Assembly (NCBI RefSeq): GCF_036320965.1
Contig: NC_092228.1
Span: 18,722,393-18,786,392, forward strand
Origin: Panulirus ornatus
Taxonomy: Eukaryota; Arthropoda; Malacostraca; Decapoda; Palinuridae
Reading direction: 5' to 3'
DNA length: 64,000 nt
The position numbers were made by a program, and so were the translations under genes. The notes beneath the pieces were generated by a model. It had not been told where the DNA came from and searched no databases. It saw nothing but the letters and a program-made list of their open reading frames with translations. This document shows, piece by piece, positions 32,433-42,729 of the stretch. Numbering within the stretch: the first letter of the stretch is position 1; every line of letters begins with the position of its first letter.

Positions 32433-33990
32433 ACTATGCGTGCATTCCACTAATCCTCAGGCACTTCACCATGAACCATACATACATTGAATATCCTCAC
32501 CAACCAGTCAACAACACAGTCACTCACTTTTTTAGTAAATTCCACTGCAATACCATCCAAACCTGCTGCCTTGCTGAATTTCATCGGCAAAGCTATCACT
32601 ACCTCTTCTCTGTTTACCAAACCATTCTCCCTGACCTTCTCACTTCGCAAACCAACTTGACCAAAACACCCTATATCTGCCACTCTATCATCAAACACAT
32701 TCAACAAACCTTCAAAATACTCACTCCATCTCCTTCTCACATCACCACTACTCGTTATTACCTCCCCATTAGCCTCTTTCACCAATGTTCCCATTTGTTC
32801 TCTTGTTCTACGCACTTTATTGACCTCCTTCCAAAACATCTTTTTATCCTCCCTAAAATCTAATGATACTCTCTCACCCCAACTTTCATTTGCCCTCTTT
32901 TTCACCTCTTGCACCTTTCTCTTGACCTCCTGCTTCTTTCTTTTACACATCTCCCAGTCATTCGCACTACTTCCCTGCAAAAATCGTTCAAACACCTCTC
33001 TCCTCTCTTTCACTACCAATCTTACTTCTTCATCCCACCACTCACTACCCTTTCGAAACTGCTCACCTCCCACTTTTCTCATGCCACATGCATCTTTTGT
33101 GCAAGCCATCACTGCTTCCCTAAATACATCCCATTCCTCCCCCACTCCCCTTACATTATTTGCTCTCACCTTTTGCCATTCTGCACTCAATCTCTCCTGG
33201 TACTTCCTCACACGCATCTCCTTTCCAAGCTCACTTACTCTCACCACTCTCTTCACCCCAACATTCTCTCTTCTTTTCTGAAATCCTCCACAAATCTTCA
33301 CTTTCGCCTCCACAAGACAATGATAAGACATCCCTCCACCTGCCCCTCTCAGCACATTAACATCCAAAAGTCTCTATTTCATTCACCTATCAATTAACAT
33401 ATAATCCAATAATGCTCTCTCACCATCTCTCCTACTTACACACATATACTTATGTATATCTCTCTTCTTGAACCAGGTATTCCCATTCACCAGTCCTTTT
33501 TCAGCATACAAATCTACAAGCTCTTCACCATTTCTATTTACAACACTGAACACCTCATGTACACCAATTATACCCTCAACTGCCATATTAATTACCTTTG
33601 CATTTAAATCATCCATCACTATAACCCGGTCTCATGCATCAAAACTGTTAAAATACTCACTAAGCTGCTCCCAAAACATTTGCCTCTCATGATCTTTCTT
33701 CTCATGACCAGGTGCATATGCACCAATAATCACCCATCTCTCTCCACCCACTTTCAGTTTTACCCATATCAATCTAGAGTTTACTTTCTTACACTCGATC
33801 ACATACTCCCACAACTCCTGTTTCAGGAGTAGTGCTACTCCTTCCTATGCTCTTGTCCTCTCACCAACACCTGACTTTACTCCCAAGACATTCCCAAATC
33901 ACTCTTCCCCTTTACCCTTGAGCTTTGTTTCACTCAGAGCCAAAACATTCAGGTTCATTTTCATCAAACATACTACCTATCTGTCCTTTT
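32433..33990 (-). pseudogene. RTE-type retrotransposon, 5' half (endonuclease, linker, first RT motifs)
   Basis: In element order: NVLALSETKLKGKGEE complement at about 33930, the signature start of the APE endonuclease including its catalytic Glu; ELWEYVIECKKVNSRLIWVKL; GAYAPGHEKKDHERQ; MDDLNAKV (GDLNAK with G to D); then a 305-codon open frame at 32450-33367 from DVNVLRGAGGGMSYHCLVEAK (SDHYLV altered to SYHCLV) through the linker to KAAGLDGIAVEF and HGEVPED. The 3' half is absent. It supplies the N-terminus missing from the 11.8-14.4 kb copy. Confidence 0.85.
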
Positions 33991-34011
33991 TTCTCATCTT
34001 GGTTACATCCA

Positions 34012-34172
34012 CACACCTTTTTTTTTCATACATAATCGCCATTTCCCACATTAGTGAGGTAGCGCTAAGGACAAAGGACTGAGCCTTAAAGGGAATATCC
34101 TCCATGGCCCCCTTCTCTGTTCCTTCTTTTGGAAATAAAAAAAGACAGGGGAGGATTTCCAGCCCCCTGCTC
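34012..34172 (-). mobile_element. SINE (5'-truncated)
   Basis: T-run at 34018-34027, hairpin complement TTTCCCACATTAGTGAGGTA, GGACTGAGCCTTAAAGGG, CTCTGTTCCTTCTTTTGGAA, and the complement of GGGGGCTGGAAATCCTCCCC. It then joins directly to the Penelope-like element at about 34173. Confidence 0.8.
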
Positions 34173-34287
34173 AACAACAACTTCATTTCTTTATTGAAAT
34201 GAGAATTAACTACTTCTAAGGGATTTTTACTAAGTTTAGAATATGTTGTGTCATCATTCAGAAGATCATTCATTTTAGATAAATAGT

Positions 34288-34329
34288 TACTTTTGTCTAA
34301 AATCACTGTTGTGATTTTAGACAAAAGTA
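34288..34329. repeat. perfect 19-bp inverted repeat at the PLE inversion junction
   Basis: Left arm TACTTTTGTCTAAAATCAC (34288-34306), loop TGTT, right arm GTGATTTTAGACAAAAGTA (34311-34329). Both arms encode VILDKS of the PLE, once on each strand. Confidence 0.95.
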
Positions 34330-34335
34330 CTGAAG

Positions 34336-35812
34336 TTGTTGTTGAAAGGTAACATTTCTCTTATCGAAAGTTTGTCACCTTTGTCCCCTTCATTGCCATA
34401 TATGTATGGACTTATCAAAACACATAAACAGAATTTTCCAGCAAGACCTCTAGTGAGTTCAGTAGGCTCCATCACATATAAACTGTCAAAATGGTTAGTT
34501 TCTTTATTTAGCCCTTTACTGGGTAAGGTATCAAATTCTAATATCATGACCAATGTAGATTTAGTCAACAAGTTAAACAATATCACTGTTAATTTTGATT
34601 TCAAACTAGTTGGCTTTGATGTTTCCTCACTTTTCACTAAAGTTCCAGTTGATGACCTTATAGAATATTTATTTGACGTCTTGGATGATATTCATTTACC
34701 TGTTTCAAAGTCTAATTTCATTGAACTGATAAAATTGTGTATAAAAAAAGACTGTGTATTTCAATTTAATGGAGATTATTATGCTCAAAAATTTGGTATG
34801 GCAATGGGTAACCCTCTTTCACCTGTACTAAGTAATCTTTATATGGAATTTTTTGAAACAAAATTACTAAAGGATATCTTACCTTCTAATGCAATTTGGT
34901 TTAGGTATGTAGATGATCTTCTTTGAGTTTGGCCAACAAATGAAAATTTACAAATATTTCTCCCCTTACTTAACAATGTAGTACCTTCCATCAAATTTAC
35001 TGTAGAAAATGAGAATAATGGTATGTTACCATTTTTAGATTGCATGGTCCATAGACAAGGAAACAAGTTTAAGTTTAGCATACACAGAAAACCCACCAAT
35101 GTATGCTCATATATCCATTATTACTCACCTCAACATGACAGAGTTAAATTATCATCATTTCAGTCTATGTTCCTTAGGGCATTACGTATTTGCAGTCCAG
35201 AGTTTATTGATGATGAGTTTGAGAGGATATATTCTATTGGATCTAAGTTAAAGTACCCTAGATCTTTCATTGATAAATCCCTTAAGTTAGCAAAGAAATC
35301 ATTTTATAGAGTTGAGCCCAAACCTCCCATTGACACCAAGAATCTTTTAGTTCTCCCTTTTAATAATAATTTCACTTTGCTTCCCATGTTGCTTAAATCC
35401 TTTAATGTAAATGTTGCCTTTAGCAACAATAATACTATAAAGAATATCTTTATCAGGAATTCACCAGAAAATTCTCTTGGATGCACCTATAAAGTGCCTT
35501 GTGGAAACTGTGATAAATTTTATGTTGGTCAGACTGGTAAGGATCTTTCTGTTAGACTTAAGCAACATAACTATAGTATAAGAACAGGACAAGAATCAAA
35601 TGCCTTGTTTAATCACGTTCAAAACTATGATCATTGTACTGACTGGAGTAACGCCATCTCAGTTATCAACTCTAACTCTATTACCAAGAGAAATATCATT
35701 GAATCTTCTATTATTAAATACACAAAAGAATTATAATCTTAATATTAGTGATGGTCTATCCAAATTAGATAACTTTATTGTTGATAAAATTTGGAAAATG
35801 ATAAGTTTATGA
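34336..35812 (+). pseudogene. PLE reverse transcriptase / GIY-YIG endonuclease, one nonsense codon and one frameshift
   Basis: The frame from 34336 reads LLLKGNISLIE, YGLIKTHKQNFPARPLVSS (RT motif 1-2), GFDVSSLFTKVPVDDLIEYL (motif A), KFGMAMGNPLSPVLSNLYM (motif B) and WFRYVDDLL (motif C, catalytic Asp pair), then a TGA at 34924-34926. The same frame resumes at once with VWPTNENLQIF and runs to 35736: MLPFLDCMVHRQGNKFKFS, SIHRKPTN, and GIY-YIG nuclease YKVPCGNCDKFYVGQTGKDL with SVRLKQH and the catalytic Glu in NIIESSI. Near 35715 the frame shifts by one base to NYNLNISDGLSKLDNFIVDK and ends at 35812. Domain order and length match PLE proteins apart from the missing N-terminus. Only two inactivating lesions are seen in this stretch, so it is fairly young. 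Confidence 0.9.
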
Positions 35813-35904
35813 ACGCACGTTGTATGTTTTGGACAATCACGTTTACCAAATGGCGTCCTAGCTTCGTCTCTTCGATGTATATCAACTGACTGTTATATTT
35901 CTCT

Positions 35905-35955
35905 CTTGTGTCTCCCCTGATGATGTGATTATCACACAAAAGTGCACTTGGGAAC
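35905..35955 (+). ncRNA. decayed hammerhead-ribozyme-like motif of the PLE
   Basis: CTGATGA at 35917-35923 is followed by a stem II TGTGA-TTA-TCACA (35924-35936), then CAAAAG where an active hammerhead needs CGAAA, then a self-complementary GTGCAC (35942-35947) and TTGGG. CTCCC before CTGATGA can partly pair with the GGG/GGGA after the cleavage position (stem I). Hammerhead motifs with very short stem III are known in PLE terminal regions. The G to A change in the GAAA box predicts loss of cleavage in this copy. Confidence 0.65.
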
Positions 35956-36027
35956 TTTCCATGTTTCATTTTCCCTGTGGACTCATAGGAATACCTTGAT
36001 CACGCGCAAAATTGTGGTCCTTTCCAA

Positions 36028-36055
36028 TATATATATTATATATATATATATATAT
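36028..36055. repeat. (AT)n microsatellite
   Basis: About 26 bases of AT between the PLE 3' end and the 3' end of a minus-strand RTE. Confidence 0.85.
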
Positions 36056-37590
36056 ACACACATACAAAGACATACATACATAAACATGTACATATTCATA
36101 GTTGCTTGCCTTCATCCATTCCTGGTGGTCCCCCATCCTACAAGAAAAAGCATCACTACCCCTTGCTTATGTGAGGTAGCATCAGGTAAACAGGTAAACA
36201 CTCAGTCTCTAGCTGTCATGTGTAATGCACTGAAACCACAGCTCTCTATCCACATCCAGGCCCCACAGACCTTCCCATGGTTTACCCCCAGACATTTCAC
36301 ATGCCCTGGCTCAGTTCACTGACAGCATGTCAACCCTAGTATACCATATCGTTCCAATTCACTCTATTCCTTGCATGCCTCTCATCCTCCTGTATGTTCA
36401 AACGCAATCATTCAAAATCTTTTTCACTCCATCCTTCTACCTCCAATTTGGTCTTCCACTTCTCCTTCCCTCCACCTCTGACACATATATCCTCTTTGTC
36501 AATCTTTCCTCACTCATTCTCTTCATATGTCCAAACCATTTCAACATAACCTCTTCTGCTCTCTCAACCACTCTTTTCATTTCCACATATATCTTTTACC
36601 CTTTCATTACTTACTCGATCAAACCACCTCACATCACATATTATCCTCAAATATTTCATTTCCAACACATCCATCCTCCTCCATACAACCCTATCTACAG
36701 CCCATGTCTCACAACCATATAACATTGTTGGAACTACTATTCCTTCAAACATACCCATTTTTGCTCTCTAAGATAACGTTCTCTCTCTCCACACATTCTT
36801 TGTCACTCCCAGAACCTTCACCCCCTCCCTCACCCTGAGATTCACTTCTGCTTCCTTGGTTCCATATGCTGCTGGGTCCACTTCCAGATATCTAAAACAC
36901 TTCACTTCCTCCAGTGTTTCTCCATTCAAAATCACATCCCAATCAACTTGTCCCTCAACTTTGCTCTTATTCACTTTTATTCTCAACTTTCTCCTTTCAC
37001 ACACTTTTCCAAACTCAGTCACCTACCTCTGCAGTTTCTCACCCGAAGCAGCAACTAGAGCTGTATCATCAGCGAACAACAACTGACTCACTTCCCAAGC
37101 CCTTTCATCTACAGCAGACTGCATACTTGCCCATCTCTGAAAAACTCTTGCACTTACCTTCCTAACCGCCTCATCCATAAACAAATTAAACAACCGCGGG
37201 GACATCTCACATCCCTGCTACAAACTGACATTCACTGAAAACTAATAACTCTCCTCACTTCCTACTCGTAAACATGCCTTACATTCTTGTTAAAAACTTT
37301 TCACTGCTTCTACCAACTTACCTCCCACACCATATACTCCTAAGACCTTCCACAAAGCATCTCTATACACCCTATCATATGCATTCTCCAGATCCATAAC
37401 TGCTATATACAAATCCATCTGTTTTTCTTAAGTATTTCTCACACACATTCTTCAAAGCAAACACCTGATCCACATATCCTCTACCTGTCCATGCCTTCAC
37501 CCTCTCAATCAATACCGTCCCATATAGTTTCCCAGGAAAACTCAACAAACATGCCTCTGTAGTTTGAACACTCACCTTTATCCCCTTTGT
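36056..37590 (-). pseudogene. RTE-type retrotransposon, 3' half with variant 3' UTR
   Basis: From the right: GDKGECSNYRG-like complement (37570), GKLYGTVLIERVKAWT, VDQVFALKNVCEKYL, YGSGECI (decayed MDLEKAY), GCEMSPRLFNLFMDEAV (37.2 kb), [18 protein letters not shown] (37.06 kb, intact FADD), GKVCERRKLRIKVNKSK, then the C-terminal block and 3' UTR with the GGCAAGCAACTATGAATATG-type sequence at 36.1 kb. Multiple stops. Confidence 0.8.
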
Positions 37591-37880
37591 GTTAAAGGCC
37601 TTCATTAGGATCTCAGAAAAAGAAGAGTTATATTTTGTGCTGCTATCTCCCCAAATAGACATAAATTGAGGTACCAAACTACTTTGGCAACTTCTAATAA
37701 ACATTTCCATCAGGAAAATAAATCCTTATGACATACAATAGCAAAACAAAAAAAATCTCAACAAAATTAAGGGTTGGATTCTTCAAGGCTGTACCAAAAG
37801 GTTTCAACGGGACTTTGTCAAAAATAGAAAATTAATTCTATAAGCACAAAACATGACTATGATTTGTCATGATATCTAAC

Positions 37881-37990
37881 CTTGTTCTGATGATGGTCAC
37901 AGATAAACAAGATATGAGACTGCATCATGGTTTTGTTGCATGCCTGCTCAAACTTATCCCCACCAAGGAATGTCACCATCAGCCAGTCCC
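37881..37990 (-). CDS. M6PR-like receptor, lectin-domain exon
   Basis: 110 bases; acceptor ATGCTTTAG, donor AAG|GTTAG. The first two bases complete an Arg codon, then DWLMVTFLGGDKFEQAC, NKTMMQSHILFIC and DHHQNK. It aligns with NWIMLIYKGGDEYDNHC and GKEQRRAVVMISC of vertebrate M6PR: W, GGD, both cysteines and their 13-residue spacing are kept. In the vertebrate protein the fifth residue after the first cysteine is the mannose-6-phosphate-binding Arg (bovine R111). Here it is Met, and no Arg or Lys lies at the next three positions. Confidence 0.85.
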
Positions 37991-38608
37991 CTAAAGCATA
38001 AACAAATGGAAATGTGTGAAAACAAAAAAGTTATTAAATAGATCAAAATATAGCAATATAAATCAACAGTATGTTACCTTCTCACACATTCTAGGCAGAG
38101 CAGCACATACAGCAGTTTCCTTGAACATTCCTGCCATGAACCATTAACACAATTCTAAGTAATGGAGACCTAGTATCTGCTGAAAAACTCTGTAAGGTGG
38201 TTATAAAATAAGTGAAGTTGTTTCCATCTGCCTGCACTAAAAATTACATTTGTGCAGATATTCCTCAATCTGAGCTTTAGATGTGTTCCTAAACAACTCA
38301 GTGTAAATCCAAAATCCATAAATCAAAAGCATATTTCCCATTAGTGTAATGTATTGGGGATGTATTCCTGGGCAGTAATTTTCAGTCATCCTAGCCTAGC
38401 TAAAGTAAATATTAAGACAATAACAAAATAAGTCCAAACAGAATGCAGATAAATGAATGAATGAATGAATAAACACTTTATAAAGACATCAGCTAGACAA
38501 ATCAACATAGAACATATATAAATGTTTACATAAATATATTTCTTTTTGTAATTGTGTAGTGTGTGCTGAAGGTTGAGAGGTGCACGTGAGGAATGAAAAG
38601 GCTATTGA

Positions 38609-38640
38609 GACAAAGAGGCAGGACTACCTGCCTCTTTGTC
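38609..38640. repeat. perfect 14-bp inverted repeat (hairpin)
   Basis: GACAAAGAGGCAGG, loop ACTA, CCTGCCTCTTTGTC, with no mismatch, within the 3' part of the Tigger relic. Confidence 0.95.
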
Positions 38641-39109
38641 TGATATCTGGCCAGTTTCATCCCTGACTGGTGAGACTTCTTTGCTTGTTGAAGGAGTGAC
38701 CTGGGTTTCTGGCGAGGCTTCCTGGTGTTGATGGTGTTTCCTAAGCTTTACAGAAGGTAAAAGAAGAGAACTGAACAGCTTTCATCTTCTGATACAGCTC
38801 CTTCCAGCAGTGAAGGGTGCCCATACTTATACAGTAATCACTAATTCTTCATACCATATTGGGGCTGTCATCATTCAATATGTCCACCAGTTGCTCAATA
38901 AACCTGAAAAATTTCCAAAAATCATTTCACCAGAAGCTGTTTCTGGGGCTTTGTCCAGTTTTCAGCATCTTTCTCCCACACACTTACTCTTTGTTGCTAA
39001 ATTTGCATCAGGTCTTTGTTTGTTACATCTTTCCCATAAGATTTCAGCACTTCAACCAAATCATTTTGGTCAATTTTCTCAAACCCAGGTTACCTTGCCA
39101 GCCCTAAAA

Positions 39110-40290
39110 TATGTACCTGGATAATGGGCACATTTTCAAGCTTAAAGATGCCATGGTAAAATTCGGCCAGATCCTTTCCTGAGTCTCATTCACCAATACA
39201 GGGGTAATTTCATCTCACAAGGCACTGACATTGTCTTTATACTGAAATCCCCTAAGACTCCAGAACTGTGCGCTTGTCCTCACTGTCTGTTTCTAAGATA
39301 AGCCCTCTCATGGTTTGCCAAATATGAACAGCCTTAAATGTGGTGATAATGCCCTTGTCCAATGGCAGCAAAAACATAATGACTGGTGGCAAAAATATGA
39401 TAAAAATGTTGTAGCTAGGTCTTCAATGTTCAACAGATGACCAAGGGCATAAAAAATAAGGAGCAGGGATCTGTTGTTATATTGTTGTCTGCACAATAAT
39501 TTGAAAGGAAGCTGAAGTAGGACATGATCCAATCCTGGAATGATAGCTTTGTCAATCAGTCTTTAAGGTTTGATCACCATCCCACAGAGGAACTAGCAGC
39601 GGAGTAACCCTTCAGAGCTCTTGGATCTCCTGAGTGGTACACCAGGGAAGGTTTCAGCCTATAGCTTCTGCATTACCTCCAAGGTGAGGAGTCAGGTGAT
39701 TCTTTGTTGATTTGAAGCATGACATAACTTTCTCCCCCAATAAAACCCAGTCTCATCTACCTCAAATACTTATTTGGGCAAGTAATGACCTTCCTCAATG
39801 ATTACTTTCAGTCTGTCTGGGGATGACTGTCACCACAGTGTCACGTGTTTACCACCTCTCCACTCACACAAACATTGTTATTAGTTAGTATACCTCTAAA
39901 AGTAATCAATCTAATCATGGCTTACATTGAAAGTTTCTCAAGCACTTATACTACCCTCAAGTTCTTTCAAATCTTCCCATAGTAACATGGCATTCTCCTT
40001 GATCAATAACAAACTCATAGGCACATTCCTCTGACTTTGGAAATCAATCCAAAACTTAGCAACCATTCCTTGATTTCATAATATAAAAAGCATTACCTGG
40101 TGACACTTTCAGCAGTGCACTTCATTTTGGTACAATTAGTGATATCTGACTTCACTCTCAAGAGAGGTAGCCCAATCTAGCAGCCAATGTCTAACAGAAG
40201 GTTCCCACATTTTTATCCCTTCAACAAATCATTTTCATCTTGGGAGTAGCTACTGGTTGTTTTCCGCTCATGACAAAGGGTTTTAGGAAA
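39110..40290 (-). pseudogene. Tigger/jerky-type DDE transposase, multiply frameshifted
   Basis: Minus-strand order: MSGKQPVATPKMK (N-terminus, 40270), SQRNVPMSLLLIKENAMLLW and EDLKELEG (CENP-B-type DNA-binding region, 40.0 kb), GHYLPK*VFEVDETGFYWG (39.75 kb, first catalytic Asp, with CAA to TAA nonsense), SLLLIFYALGHLLNIEDLAT (39.45 kb, where the usual second catalytic block DNAPGH has become FYALGH), FLLPLDKGIITTFKAVHIWQ (39.35 kb, third catalytic Asp). At least several stops and frameshifts, so no activity is expected. A Ser/Thr/Pro-rich C-terminal tail is suggested to about 38600. Confidence 0.8.
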
Positions 40291-40599
40291 GTTGAGCAAA
40301 AAGTGTTCTCAGTAAAGGTCAAATAATACCCTTCATTACTACAGTAAAGACAGCACACAAATACTGTAAGACTGACTGGCATGATGAGAACAAAATAAAT
40401 GAAGAAAGTTTTACAAAACATGGAAAAAATACTAAGTTACTATTCACATATATAAACAAAGTAAAAACAAGAAGACAAAAAAATTGGACCCTTTAAGTTA
40501 AGAATAAAATACAAAAACGACCCAACAGTAATAAAAGACCAATAAAGGACTATACTTGAGCAGCTATGTCTGGTATTTTATGATGAGGATGCTTCAGGC

Positions 40600-40765
40600 T
40601 ACATTGGTTTCTATGCTACTATCTATCTTTTTCTATGGTGCCTGTTCCAACTGGAGCGCCCTCAGGGAGGTGGCCACAGCAATAAAGTCTCCATAACTAG
40701 TGAACCCTAGTGCTGCTTCTTAGTCTTTTGTGCCTCACCCTTAACAGGTCAAAGACAAAGGGCAA
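40600..40765 (-). mobile_element. 3'-end fragment of the second RTE family
   Basis: Complement of the GGCACTGG...AGTTATGGAGACTTT and TGGCCACCTCCCTGAGGGCG blocks shared with 23.5 kb and 45.8 kb, ending in ATCTATCTTTTTC at the element's 3' side. Confidence 0.5.
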
Positions 40766-40929
40766 CTCTAATGCAACATTTGCAGAGGCTACTACCTAAA
40801 GCTCGTACAGACTACTTCTACCTAATGTGTTTTTCTATAATAAATACTTTACATTTTTTCTCTGAAAAATTAAAAACTCATGAGACAAAGTCAGTTTCTT
40901 TTGCTTATGGATGAAATCCAAAGCTTAAT

Positions 40930-42500
40930 TCATTCCACGGTGTTATTTCTAGGGTGAAAATGTTAACATCAGAGCAATGTCATGGAAGAGGGTCACGATT
41001 TTCTGCTGATGGCAGGAGAAAAGGGTATCATATTCATGGCTTTCACCTTAATATGGCTAACATGGATGCGAGAAGAGCACTCTTTTGAAGAACCTAGTTA
41101 ACTAAAAGAGAATGGTGTGTTACTGGTTCAAGAGTGGAGTTCATCGAGCATTGAAGCATCCCACAGCAAAGGCAGGGCAACTCAACTAGCTTCACAGAGA
41201 AATGAAATAAAAGCTAATGTAGAATCTAAGGCCCACTATACAGCCCAGAAAATTGCACAAACTAACAAAGAACAATGGCCTTGATATATCTCTCAAGGAT
41301 ATAAAAGTAAACATGAGCACTGCAAATGTTATCATCTTCCTCACAGTGCATTATACTGCTGTGAGGAATTGCCCTTTCTCATACTACAAGAGCTTACTTG
41401 AGCTGGAAAAACTAATTGGTGTACATGTTAATAATCTTGCACTCGTAACACAGCTATCAAATTCATAAATGTGACAGAAACTGAACTGAGAGAGCAACCT
41501 TGTTTCTTGGAATAGCTGTCCTCAGAGAGACAAGGTGTCCTTATAGAGGAAGCTACATTATTAAGCAAACAATCAGTGCTAGATATCTATCTTCTAGCTT
41601 ACACTGGTTCCAGTGATCCACATTATCCTGCTAAATTTTATTGACTTCAAGGGGCAGACTCCAGAAATAATGTTACACACTCTTTACATATATGAAGTTG
41701 TGTGACTTTAGCGAAGACTATCCACAACATTACTGGGTATCCATCAATGACAGAGCAAGTGTCATGCTTAGAGAGACCATATGGAACTGCTATAAACTGA
41801 TATACATGTATCTTTGCCTATTCTTATGGCACTATCTAAATCACAGGTTGGAGAGAGGCACAGGTGACACAACAGATAAAATTAAGGCTATCGACTATTT
41901 CAAGATACTTCTTGACAAGATCTATGCCCATTTCAGTCAGTGTTCAACCCAAAAAATGGAGATCAAATAAAACACTACTGAAATCCTTGGGGTACATATT
42001 TTGACCATCAGTCACATTCTTACTGTCTGCTGGGCACCTAACAGCAACACAATGGTACAAACATTCTGGGTATTACATGAATGACTTCACTCCTACTTCA
42101 CTTCACATGATATATCCCAGATCATAACTAATCACAACACAATGGGAGGTCTAACTACAAAACTAGCCACTTCATAATTCATTTGTTATTTGAGCCTGAA
42201 GTCTGATGTCTTGCAACAATTTTTATCTTCTTTTCAACTTCATTCACAGGACATGACCCTGAAAAGCCCAGATCAACCATGTCACAAGCACATTTAGGTT
42301 CTTAAAAGTCGATGCATGACTACTAACCCCATATTTGTCAAAATTCCATCCATATCCCTAGGACAAATTTTTCTAGCTGCAGGGGTGAAATATTTTCGAG
42401 AAATATCTTGTTGAATGAGAAGGCTGTGCCAGAAATATGGTAATAGCATAGAGGAAAATAGCAAGGGTGTCATTAACCATCAAACAATGTCAATGTATTA
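40930..42500 (+). pseudogene. hAT/ZNF862-KIAA1586-like transposase-derived relic
   Basis: Plus-strand fragments in the family's order: EWCVTGSRVEFI (41.12 kb, finger-type start), QRNEIKANVESKAHYTAQKI (41.2 kb), TVHYTAVRNCPFSYYKSLLE with LEKLIGVHV (41.35 kb), INDRASVMLRE (41.74 kb, equivalent of GSDGASVMLG in the RNase H-like core), LNHRLERGTGDTTDKI (41.84 kb, equivalent of CLNHRLELA), FKILLDKIYAHFSQCSTQK (41.9 kb), ILTVCWAP (equivalent of ILDTRWVAS) and decayed helices to about 42.5 kb. Stops and frameshifts separate them. Assignment is by motif order recalled from the family, not by a search. Confidence 0.65.
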
Positions 42501-42729
42501 GTTGGAGTGTTGTGGCCAGGGAAGGAGGGAGAGGTGTTGGCAAAGGAGGGTGTGGTGGCCAGGGAGGGAGTGACTGCTACAGTGCTAGGGAAGGAGGGGT
42601 GGTGGTCAGGGAATACCTACTTACTTACAAGTACCTAAGATGAGATTTTGCCATAATGGTAGAGCACATGCACTGGGCTCACCACTTGACCTGGGAGTTG
42701 ACAATGTTTCTCTCGACCACCTTGCCCTG

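Larger units (their letters stand above)
34173..36027 (+). mobile_element. Penelope-like retroelement (PLE), nearly complete 3' part with inverted 5' piece
   Basis: Organisation: an inverted 5' coding fragment (34173-34306, minus strand, reading VILDKSNYLSKMNDLLND... to FNKEMKLLL); a 19-base perfect inverted repeat junction; a plus-strand RT and GIY-YIG endonuclease frame (about 34336-35812); then a 3' region with a hammerhead-like motif (35905-35955) ending before (AT)n at about 36028. PLEs are telomerase-related RT elements carrying a C-terminal GIY-YIG nuclease. Family diagnosis rests on YGLIKTHK, FGMAMGNPLSP, YVDDLL and the GIY-YIG block. Confidence 0.9.
29924..37880 (-). other. intron of the M6PR-like gene
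   Basis: An 8.0 kb intron packed with a CR1-like relic, several RTE fragments on both strands, a SINE and a Penelope-like element. The stretches 29924-30180 and 37591-37880 show nothing recognisable. Confidence 0.8.
38255..40572 (-). mobile_element. pogo/Tigger-type DNA transposon relic
   Basis: The left end CAGATATTCCTCAATCTGAG (38255) matches the TIR of the MITE at 26.0 kb (CAGATGTTCCTCAACTTGCA). The right end may be at about 40572, where ACTTGAGCAGCTATGTCTG is a weak counterpart. A transposase pseudogene fills the interior on the minus strand. Left end and coding evidence are good; the right boundary is uncertain. Confidence 0.65.

Noticed and set aside
38255..40572. Functional Tigger transposase gene
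   Set aside because: Multiple stops and frameshifts and a destroyed catalytic DNAPGH block rule out a working gene.
42480..42620. G-rich GTGGCCAGGGAAGGAGGG-like repeats, echoed at 45.0-45.13 kb
   Set aside because: Probably a decayed minisatellite flanking an old repeat; units too irregular to define.
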